From: an uncultured Prevotella sp.
GTDB taxonomy: Bacteria > Bacteroidota > Bacteroidia > Bacteroidales > Bacteroidaceae
DNA: 7,922 nucleotides
Direction of reading: 5' to 3'
Assembly: GCA_900540885.1 (NCBI GenBank)
Contig: UQHJ01000095.1
Span: 1-7,922, forward strand
In this document: piece by piece, positions 1 to 6,320 of the stretch
Layout: each line of letters opens with the position of its first letter
Position numbering within the stretch: position 1 is the stretch's first letter
Notes under the pieces: generated by a model
What the model was told of the DNA's origin: nothing
Seen by the model: only the letters and a program-made list of their open reading frames with translations
The model's database searches: none
Made by a program: the position numbers and the translations under genes

Positions 1-41
1 GTATTGCCAACTTGGGGCATCGAGCCCCAAGTTGGCAATGC
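1..41. repeat. Perfect G-rich inverted repeat beyond the sulfatase 3' end
   Basis: Positions 3-17 (attgccaacttgggg) are exactly complementary to 25-39 (ccccaagttggcaat). C18-G24 extends the stem to 16 bp around a 5-nt loop (19-23). A T-G wobble (2/40) and a G-C pair (1/41) extend it outward. It lies 65 nt past the stop codon of the minus-strand sulfatase gene, so it could end or stabilise that transcript. No T run is visible on either side within the window, so a classical intrinsic terminator is not shown. A dispersed REP-like intergenic hairpin is equally possible. The window edge cuts off its left context. Confidence 0.8.
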
Positions 42-42
42 C

Positions 43-77
43 GACGCGGGGACGCGTCGCCCCCAGGTGAGGACGCG
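43..77. repeat. Small competing GC-rich palindromes
   Basis: The word gacgcg occurs at 43-48 and 72-77, and its complement cgcgtc lies between them at 53-58. The middle copy can therefore pair with either side: a 6-bp stem with a 4-nt loop on the left, or a larger loop on the right. The cluster sits between the perfect 1-41 hairpin and the sulfatase stop codon. It may be part of the same intergenic element or of the transcript end. No function can be assigned from sequence. Confidence 0.4.
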
Positions 78-105
78 CTACTTGCTGTAATTCTGAAAAG
101 AAAAT

Positions 106-1614
106 CTACTCTCCACTACGCACAACGCCCAATAGACGCTGGAGGCGTTGGAGGAGTTTGGGATTGGACTTCGAAAGGTCCGTCTGCTCGTACTCGCTCT
201 TTGAGAGATCGTAAAGTTGAGGCATGGGGCGATAGCCCGTTTCTATCTTCGGCCCCCACGTAATCATGGGACCACCGTCAGAGGGAGAGATGTACTTGTA
301 TTGTTGTGTACGTAAAGTCAGACTGCGATTGCTGGCCATGCTCACGGCATATTCGCGTGGCTTTTGGTCACGTCCTAACCATGTAGAGAGGTGGTCCTGA
401 CTGTCGGGAGCATCGTCCTTCTGTAGCTTCGTACCTACCAAGGTTGCTAAAGTAGCGGGAATGTCGATGAGCGAACCTAAGGCATTGTTCTCCTCGCCCT
501 GCTTCGCCCCTTTAGGCCAGTAGACTATAAAGGGTACGGCCGAGCCTGCTTCGAAGGCACTGTATTTGGCTCCACGGAAGGGACCACCTGGACGGTGAGA
601 GCCACAGAGTTCTTCAGCACGGTCGGCATAACCGTCGTCTAACACGGGACCATTGTCACTCGTTATGATAAGGAGCGTATTCTCATCCAACCCACGTTCG
701 CGTAGGGCTTTGGTGATTTGCGCTACCGTCCAATCGAACTGAAGAATGGCCTCACCACGCAGTCCCATAGGGCTCTTGCCACGGAAACGCTCGTTCGGCA
801 TACGTGGCACGTGGACGTCATTCGTACACAGATACATAAAGAAGGGGGCTGAGCGGTGAGAGTCGATAAACCCGATGGCATGACTCACGATGCTATCGGC
901 TATCGATTCGTCTTGCCACAAGGCGCGCCCACCGCCCTTCATATAACCAATGCGCGAGATGCCATTGACGATGCTCATATCGTGGCCGTGACTGGGCTTC
1001 AACTTGGTGAGCAACTCAGGATTATTGCGCCCCGTAGGTTCACCGACAAAGTTTTGACGATAGCTTACGCTAATGGGAGCTGAGGGGTCGTAGTTGGCTA
1101 CGCGGCCGTCTTCTATATATACGCACGGCACGCGGTCGGCCGTGGCGGCCATGATGTAATGGTAGTCAAAGCCGAGGTCGCGCGGTGTTTGGTCGATTGT
1201 CCCATTCCAGTCTTGTTGTGCCGTTTGGCGCCCCAGCCCTAAATGCCACTTGCCAATAGCTGCCGTAAAGTAGCCTGCACGGTGCATGAGGTCGGCCACG
1301 GTGGTTTGTTCGGGTTTGATAATCATGCCTGCATTGCCAGCTGCCACATCAGTGCCTGGACGGCGAAAGGGGTATTGCCCCGTTAATAGGGCATAACGCG
1401 AGGGAGTGGAGGTGGAAGCACAGGCGTGCATATTGGTCATGCGTACACCACGGGCTGCAAGGCTATCGACGGCGGGGGTGTGAACACGAGTGGCACCATA
1501 GCATGAAAGGTCGCCGTAGCCAAGGTCGTCGGCTACGATAACGATAATATTCGGTTTGTCAACATGAACTGGTTGCGCTGCTGCGGCAGCAGCGGCTAAA
1601 ACAGGGAGTAACAT
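106..1614 (-). CDS. Exported Ser-type sulfatase (arylsulfatase/alkaline phosphatase superfamily)
   Basis: This 502-residue protein should hydrolyse sulfate esters, probably on host or dietary glycans, in the periplasm or at the cell surface. The family signature is S69-T-P-S-R73 followed by YALLTG, so the nucleophile is a serine that must be converted to formylglycine by a radical-SAM maturase (anSME); no maturase gene is in the window. Other expected metal and substrate residues are visible: DD at 29-30 in ADDLGYGD, GKWHLG at 121-126, NDVH at 265-268, SDNG at 319-322 and K350 in FRGAKYSAFEAG. Full length fits the family. The N-terminus is a short hydrophobic stretch rich in alanine, followed by AQPVHVDKPN, which suggests cleavage after the Ala run. 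It lacks the usual positive charges, but this is the only ATG available: an in-frame TAA lies upstream at 1642-1644 with no other plausible start. No Shine-Dalgarno sequence or TAnnTTTG promoter is seen, and the MITE-like element occupies the upstream gap. Substrate specificity cannot be read from the sequence. Confidence 0.95.
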   Translation of the reverse strand: MLLPVLAAAAAAAQPVHVDKPNIIVIVADDLGYGDLSCYGATRVHTPAVDSLAARGVRMTNMHACASTSTPSRYALLTGQYPFRRPGTDVAAGNAGMIIKPEQTTVADLMHRAGYFTAAIGKWHLGLGRQTAQQDWNGTIDQTPRDLGFDYHYIMAATADRVPCVYIEDGRVANYDPSAPISVSYRQNFVGEPTGRNNPELLTKLKPSHGHDMSIVNGISRIGYMKGGGRALWQDESIADSIVSHAIGFIDSHRSAPFFMYLCTNDVHVPRMPNERFRGKSPMGLRGEAILQFDWTVAQITKALRERGLDENTLLIITSDNGPVLDDGYADRAEELCGSHRPGGPFRGAKYSAFEAGSAVPFIVYWPKGAKQGEENNALGSLIDIPATLATLVGTKLQKDDAPDSQDHLSTWLGRDQKPREYAVSMASNRSLTLRTQQYKYISPSDGGPMITWGPKIETGYRPMPQLYDLSKSEYEQTDLSKSNPKLLQRLQRLLGVVRSGE

Positions 1615-1655
1615 ATAATTCGGGAGGGGACGGTAATTACGTTAAACGTGTAATA

Positions 1656-1848
1656 GGTTAAGGCACGCTTCGCGCGTTAGAAGAAAACATTAATTATCAT
1701 TAATTGACCATTAATTATTTCGTTAATTCTTTTCATTAATTAAGTCGATATTTTTTCTATTACTACGACTTAGCGAAATAATTAATGATATCATTAACGG
1801 GCAATTAATGATAATTAATGTTCAACCCAGCGCGCGAAGCGCCTAATC
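1656..1848. mobile_element. MITE-like nested inverted-repeat element
   Basis: Nearly the whole gap between the sulfatase start and the stop of the AlbA_2 gene folds on itself. Four nested arm pairs match without mismatch: 1666-1676 with 1831-1841 (cgcttcgcgcg), 1686-1706 with 1802-1822 (21 bp, ATTAAT-rich), 1710-1722 with 1774-1786 (13 bp), and 1741-1747 with 1766-1772 (7 bp, taagtcg). Bulges of about 15-18 nt separate the inner arms. Just outside the GC tips, ttaaggc on the left and gcctaa on the right also match. There is no ORF, and no clear target-site duplication. The shape (GC tips, AT body, about 190 bp, non-coding) resembles a miniature inverted-repeat element or a large intergenic hairpin. 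Its family is not recognised. Confidence 0.65.
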
Positions 1849-1877
1849 AATTATTGTTTATCGTTTGGGGCTTAATG

Positions 1878-4800
1878 TTAATTCAGCGTTATGCCTTCGC
1901 GTTCAATGAGGAGGCGCATCTTCTCGTAGCTTTTCGTTAAAAGGTCAGAGCCGATCTGCTTTTCTGTTAAGTCGGTAATCTTCTTAAAGCTATTGGCCTG
2001 ACTGTGCGGGATAATTGCACATTGACGAATTTGCGCTTGCGTGTTCATAACGAGAGAAGCACCACGAGCGTTCAGCGAATCACATTCAGTGAGGTTAAGA
2101 ATCGTATCGCAGCGTGAGACTACGCGATTCTTCTTTGCGCTGAAACGATCGGAGTAGAGCAAGTCGTCTTCTTTCGCTACGGCAGCAAAGAGAATGTCAA
2201 CGTCGTCCGAAACGTAAAGCGAATAGGGCTTGCGCTCGTCCTGTTCCAAAATGTGCTGCAAAGGCACGCGCATCATCGTTCCGTCTGTATTGACAACAAC
2301 AAGATAATCATTCTCCGAACCATGGTAAACGGGAATCGTCAGTCGCGCTTGGCCATAGTACATCTCACTTGTATGAGAATAGGTGCGGTGATCGATGAAG
2401 TTGACATAAGCCACGGCATACGCATCGTCGTCGTGATGTTGCACCGTTGTATGAATAGGAGATCGTGTGGGACACTTCTCTGCGTTAGGCATTGCAGTGG
2501 TTGCTTTCGATTCCTTAGGCTGTTCAACCACCTTCTCTTCCGCCTTGACGGTAGCATTTAGAATCGTTAGCGTATCATTGTCAATCAGTGAAGCTACCGG
2601 TGTAACGGCAGTTGCCATAGCTGCTTGGCGTTCCGCCTGACGCTGCACGTTGTAGTTGCGAGCCATTTCACCCACGAGTTCACGCGTTTCAGAACCAAAG
2701 CGCACCCAATACTGACCATCAAGTTTTACTAACTTCTCACTGGGCAAGATTGTAATGCAGAGCACATCGCGTCCCGCAGCGTTGGGCCATTCAAAGCTCA
2801 AAAGCGAGAGCGCTTCCTTAGCTACCTTGAAAGCCACATTGTCTTGAATGTAACGTTCGTAGCGATCGTGAAAGTTGCCACCACGGAAGTAGCGGTGTTG
2901 TGCGTCGCTTTGTAAGCCCACGCCCATACCCTCGTTGTTAACACCGAGGTAGAGTTTTCCGCCCAAACGGCTATTTAAGAAGCCACAAATGGTATGAAGG
3001 ATAACCCACGTTTGGCGTTCAATGTCCTCACGCATGTGGTTGTTAGCGGGATAGACGATGCTCGTCTTAAATTCCGCTTCTTGTCCTTCCTCACCAAAGC
3101 TAACGAGGTCCGTTTCGCGCTCCTTTATGTTCAGCAGCTCACGTATTTTCTTATGCAGCACAATCTGCGTCTGTTGCAACTTAAAGTCACCCGATAGGTT
3201 GTACGTCAGCACGAGTTTAGCCAACTTACACAAGAGTGGATCCTTGGCCGTCTGAACCAATTGCCACAACTCTTCGTTGTGTTCGCTCTGTTGTAGATAA
3301 CTTACGCAGAGTAAACGATGATACTGCTTGCTAAGGCCTTGATAATGGTTTAAGTTGTCGCCCATCTTCTCGTACTCTCCTATCAGCTCAATCGCACCAT
3401 TCGTCTCGAAGTGCTTCAGCATCAAGATGAGCTTCATACGCTTACTATAGTAGTCAGCCTGTGCCTTATCAGCTAAGGCCAAAGCCAATAGTCGCGTAAA
3501 GCCTAAGTAGTTGTAAGCTTGTCGATAATCGTCGAGTACTACGGCTATACGGTCGGTGAGTCGCATCAATTCCTCCACGTAGGGGGCACCAATCATTTCG
3601 TCTGCGTCGTCGAGTGCATCGTCGCTCTTCTCCTCCGTCTGTGTCAGCGTAGGGGGAATCCAAACATTATCTTCACCACAAGCATACCACACCATGAGGT
3701 TTTGCAAGGCATGAGGCGTGTCGAACTTCACTTGTTCGTTTACCCCAACAAAGCGAGCGTAGTGAATGCCTACCCCACGTTTGCGCTCTTGCAGTATGAG
3801 GTTGACAAAAGTACCATTGCTCAATGGCTCGTCAATGTCAGTTCCCATAAACGAGAATGTCAAACCGTAGTCGCTCACACAAGCATAAGTATTGCGCTTT
3901 TGGTCGTAATTGGTAATTACAGCTGTAAACACCTCTTCGTAGTCATATATAAACTCATCGCTCAGCGCATCGGTCAAGGGAGTGCGCAGTTCGAAGTAGA
4001 GCGTATCATTATCGTCCACTTCCTTGACGCGAGCTTGCAGTAAGAGTTGTTGGCCTTTGTCGTTGCGGAAGCAGTTCAACGTGGCATGTGAGCGGTAAGG
4101 CACGATGTTATAGTTCTCCGAGTCGATGAGACCTTCTCCCATAAAGTGGTTGTCTTCAATCACGCAGTGGAAGACGCCGAGTTGGTCCGTCTCGTGGTCA
4201 ATGCGTATGGTAACAATATCGTCAACATCGGGTACACGCTTGTTCATACGATGCGCTGCTGACGTGGCAGACACGTTGCGCATCACCTCATCAGGGGCGA
4301 ATAGGTGGCGTTCTAAGTTGAGCCACAATTGCTCATCGGGGCGTAGGCTCTCCTTATCCTGCACCTGCATGTGGCTCACGCCATAGTTGCTCATCACTTC
4401 GATGTTGTGCCAAGGCAACAGGTGGTCGGGCAGTTGATCTTTACAGGTCAGTGCCTTGTGGGCTGGCGAGAGGCGAATGGTGTCGCCCAGCTCGAGGTCA
4501 ACGTAGTCAGTCAAGAAGTGGCGCGTAGTGGGTAAAGAGGTTATTGTCGTCACGTCACACACGCGGCGCATAATGAAATAAGGATTGTTGACGTCATTCC
4601 ACGTAAACTCTAAGGGGTGGCGTTCGTCGGCCGTGAGACAGTCGTATGCTTTATTGAAACAAAGCGGAATGTCACAACCAGGGCAATAGGTAACGAAACG
4701 GTATAGGCTGGCACGATTGAGATTACTATCAAAAGGAGCTTTCTCTAAACCATCAGCTAAGAGCTGTTGCATAGCCAAGGCCTTGATGAGGTTGTTGACC

Positions 4801-6170
4801 AACGTTTGGGTGGCTTCGTCCCCTTCCATTGACTCTACACTATCCGTCTGTTGACGGTTGTGGCGAATGTAGTGCTCTAAGATACGAATAAAGAGGGTCG
4901 TGTAGGGACGCTCTGTGCGAAGTCGAATATTTGTGTCGAGTGTAATTACCTCAAAGATGAGTTCCACATACTTATCAAATAGCGTAGGTGTGAGCATTAG
5001 GACAAAGTCCAACAAGAGAAGACGCTCTGCTGCATTGTAGAGGTTGCCCGAAGTCTTGAGCTTTGTAAACGTATCTTCTACTAATTGGTTTGCTTTACCG
5101 CGTGCGATAGTGTCCAGTGCTTGACTCATAACATCAGCATGGTTCACCATGATTGTTAACCTATTTTCGATACGCAGTTGGTCGGTTGGCGTAAGGTTGC
5201 GCAACATGGGAGAGTCCTCAAGCGCAAACAGACACAAGGCGCGAAGTAAATGTACAGATGTGCAAATGTGAGAATGTGCAAATGCTGCGTCTAACGACGA
5301 ATGTACAGATGTGCAAATATGAGAATGTGCAAATGATGCGTCTAACGACGAATGTGCAGATGTGCAAATGTGAGAATGTGCAAATGATGATGATGTTTCG
5401 CCTGATGCGTTTTCATCTTCATTATTTAGCGCATTATTTTCATTCTCACATTCGTCTGATGCCGAATGTGCAGATGTGCAAATGGGAGAATGTGCAAATG
5501 AAGATGATGTTTCGTTTGATACGTTTTCATCTTCATTATTAAGTGCATTATTTTCATTCTCACATTCGCACATTTGCACATTTGCACATTTATTAAGTAG
5601 CCACCCGTCAGCTAACACTTCAAAATAATCGTTAGGGGCAATGCCTAAAAGGAGGTCGATGAGGCCATTGTCTTCAAGTCCTAATTCTTGTGCTTTCGCC
5701 TCTAACTCTTGGCGTAACTTGTTAAATTCCTCTACTTCGGGTTGCACTTCAACGAAGTCGAGACGAAGGGCGCAACCCTCAATAGAGCGCACGGAACAAC
5801 GTACCAATTGCCCAGGTTTGAGCGGTTGGCGTGTATGAACGTGATAGATGCGTGAGAAGAAGCCCAAGTCATCATTCACCTCGTAATAGTTGCCCGAAGC
5901 CATGCGGTCGGCCTTGATTGTAAATGTATAGGTTTGTCCTATTTTATAAAAAGCATGTAGATATGGTCTATAATCTTGTTTGATTTCAATTATTTCATTC
6001 GTCTGTTCATCTAATCTAACAATACAAGCAAGCGTTTCGGGAGCTTCTTTGTCATACTGAAAGGGTAATTGCTTAACGTAATAAGGACGGTCATCTCGTT
6101 GAACAATATAGCGTTTTGTCTCTTTTTGAATACCTGCGACAGGCAACGTTTGTGGTAGATTCTTGTACAT
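1878..6170 (-). CDS. Very large AlbA_2 (Schlafen-type) domain protein, function unknown
   Basis: This 1430-residue protein has no signal peptide or membrane segments and is presumably cytoplasmic. The one clear domain is AlbA_2 at about 1030-1165: E1033-F-K, then FLNSRLGGKLYLGVNN (1063-1078) and a closing YWVRFGSETREL. Members of this domain family are often annotated as ATP-binding or RNA-binding proteins, and Schlafen relatives include nucleases; no catalytic activity can be asserted here. The N-terminal 190 residues contain beta-rich segments (KPGQLVRCSVRS near 119-129) that resemble S1/OB folds by eye, as does the EEVFTAVITNYD region. A Cys cluster C496-PG-C499, C504, C511 could bind metal but is incomplete as a zinc-finger pattern. 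The region between the Cys cluster and AlbA_2 ends in a long helical stretch. The C-terminal part contains YLVVVNTDGTMMRVPL, reminiscent of a gyrase-A-type beta-propeller blade. Residues about 195-308 are a tandem-repeat insertion. The start is the only sensible ATG and faces the efflux gene across 150 nt. Large uncharacterised AlbA_2 proteins exist in Bacteroidales; a defence role is possible but no defence partner is adjacent. Confidence 0.9.
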   Translation of the reverse strand: MYKNLPQTLPVAGIQKETKRYIVQRDDRPYYVKQLPFQYDKEAPETLACIVRLDEQTNEIIEIKQDYRPYLHAFYKIGQTYTFTIKADRMASGNYYEVNDDLGFFSRIYHVHTRQPLKPGQLVRCSVRSIEGCALRLDFVEVQPEVEEFNKLRQELEAKAQELGLEDNGLIDLLLGIAPNDYFEVLADGWLLNKCANVQMCECENENNALNNEDENVSNETSSSFAHSPICTSAHSASDECENENNALNNEDENASGETSSSFAHSHICTSAHSSLDASFAHSHICTSVHSSLDAAFAHSHICTSVHLLRALCLFALEDSPMLRNLTPTDQLRIENRLTIMVNHADVMSQALDTIARGKANQLVEDTFTKLKTSGNLYNAAERLLLLDFVLMLTPTLFDKYVELIFEVITLDTNIRLRTERPYTTLFIRILEHYIRHNRQQTDSVESMEGDEATQTLVNNLIKALAMQQLLADGLEKAPFDSNLNRASLYRFVTYCPGCDIPLCFNKAYDCLTADERHPLEFTWNDVNNPYFIMRRVCDVTTITSLPTTRHFLTDYVDLELGDTIRLSPAHKALTCKDQLPDHLLPWHNIEVMSNYGVSHMQVQDKESLRPDEQLWLNLERHLFAPDEVMRNVSATSAAHRMNKRVPDVDDIVTIRIDHETDQLGVFHCVIEDNHFMGEGLIDSENYNIVPYRSHATLNCFRNDKGQQLLLQARVKEVDDNDTLYFELRTPLTDALSDEFIYDYEEVFTAVITNYDQKRNTYACVSDYGLTFSFMGTDIDEPLSNGTFVNLILQERKRGVGIHYARFVGVNEQVKFDTPHALQNLMVWYACGEDNVWIPPTLTQTEEKSDDALDDADEMIGAPYVEELMRLTDRIAVVLDDYRQAYNYLGFTRLLALALADKAQADYYSKRMKLILMLKHFETNGAIELIGEYEKMGDNLNHYQGLSKQYHRLLCVSYLQQSEHNEELWQLVQTAKDPLLCKLAKLVLTYNLSGDFKLQQTQIVLHKKIRELLNIKERETDLVSFGEEGQEAEFKTSIVYPANNHMREDIERQTWVILHTICGFLNSRLGGKLYLGVNNEGMGVGLQSDAQHRYFRGGNFHDRYERYIQDNVAFKVAKEALSLLSFEWPNAAGRDVLCITILPSEKLVKLDGQYWVRFGSETRELVGEMARNYNVQRQAERQAAMATAVTPVASLIDNDTLTILNATVKAEEKVVEQPKESKATTAMPNAEKCPTRSPIHTTVQHHDDDAYAVAYVNFIDHRTYSHTSEMYYGQARLTIPVYHGSENDYLVVVNTDGTMMRVPLQHILEQDERKPYSLYVSDDVDILFAAVAKEDDLLYSDRFSAKKNRVVSRCDTILNLTECDSLNARGASLVMNTQAQIRQCAIIPHSQANSFKKITDLTEKQIGSDLLTKSYEKMRLLIEREGITLN
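5249..5389. repeat. 51-bp tandem repeat within the AlbA_2 gene (17-residue units)
   Basis: Three copies start at 5249, 5300 and 5351, exactly 51 bp apart; the third is shared with the adjoining 114-bp repeat and is partial in this phase. Each begins aatgt(a/g)cagatgtgcaaat, continues tgagaatgtgcaaatg and ends tgcgtctaacgacg. Copies differ at only a few bases. The period is a multiple of three, and on the minus strand each unit encodes FAHSHICTS(V/A)HSSLDA, so the reading frame is kept. The units are themselves made of the shorter words tgtgcaaatg and tgagaatg. Confidence 0.95.
5351..5568. repeat. 114-bp tandem duplication within the AlbA_2 gene (38-residue units)
   Basis: A second, longer unit starts at 5351 and again at 5465, 114 bp apart; similarity ends at about 5568. 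On the minus strand the two copies encode near-identical 38-residue blocks (residues 203-240 and 241-278) of the form CENENNALNNEDEN(V/A)S followed by ETSSSFAHS(P/H)ICTSAHS. Each copy contains the short words in both orientations: tgagaatg-type words at one end and cattctcacattcg at the other. As a result cacattcg (5447-5454) can pair with cgaatgtg (5463-5470). Beyond the second copy, 5569-5592 continues as cacatttgcacatttgcac, the same word in inverse orientation. Confidence 0.95.
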
Positions 6171-6320
6171 GGTGCAAATGTTTAATGTTTGATGTATAAT
6201 TAGGGTGTTAAAATGTTCGCTTATTCAAAGCACAAAGTAAAGCAAAATAATGCAATAAACGCTACCAATATGCTTATAATTAGTGTAATTTTGCGGTGTG
6301 AATAAAGATTTTTAAGAATC
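6171..6320. promoter_or_regulatory. Divergent promoter region between the AlbA_2 and cation-efflux genes
   Basis: This 150-nt AT-rich gap separates two start codons that point away from each other, so promoters for both genes should lie here. For the plus strand a good -7 box is present (6286-6293). For the minus strand only near-matches to TAnnTTTG occur, such as tattttg and tactttg within 6226-6250, each one base short. The word gtgcaaatg at 6172-6180, immediately before the AlbA_2 start codon, is the same word that builds the internal repeats of that gene. No operator palindrome or riboswitch was recognised. Confidence 0.55.
6286..6293 (+). promoter_or_regulatory. Bacteroidetes -7 box (TAATTTTG) for the cation-efflux gene
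   Basis: TAATTTTG fits the Bacteroidetes primary-sigma -7 consensus TAnnTTTG exactly. It would place transcription start near 6298-6302 and give a leader of roughly 20 nt before the ATG at 6321. The expected -33 TTTG/TTG element is not visible at about 20 bases upstream (6262-6268 reads ctaccaa), so the assignment rests on the -7 match and its position. Confidence 0.55.

Noticed and set aside
12..263. 83-residue plus-strand frame beginning in the first hairpin
   Set aside because: It begins within a structured repeat and overlaps the sulfatase C-terminus on the other strand, with no family resemblance.
856..1083. 75-residue plus-strand frame
   Set aside because: Antisense to the conserved sulfatase frame, with no independent evidence.
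3519..4043. 174-residue plus-strand open frame
   Set aside because: It lies wholly inside the minus-strand AlbA_2 gene, shows no recognisable family pattern and has no promoter; it is a shadow of the real frame.
5258..5542. Plus-strand frame with MCKCENVQM repeats
   Set aside because: It is the antisense reading of the tandem repeat. Such peptides arise wherever the tgtgcaaatg words occur and do not indicate a gene.
5249..5568. CRISPR-like array
   Set aside because: Units are adjacent, without unique spacers, and keep a protein reading frame; this is a coding tandem repeat.
6226..6250. Minus-strand promoter for the AlbA_2 gene
   Set aside because: Only one-base-short variants of TAnnTTTG (tattttg, tactttg) are present and no paired -33 element was found, so no specific site is annotated.
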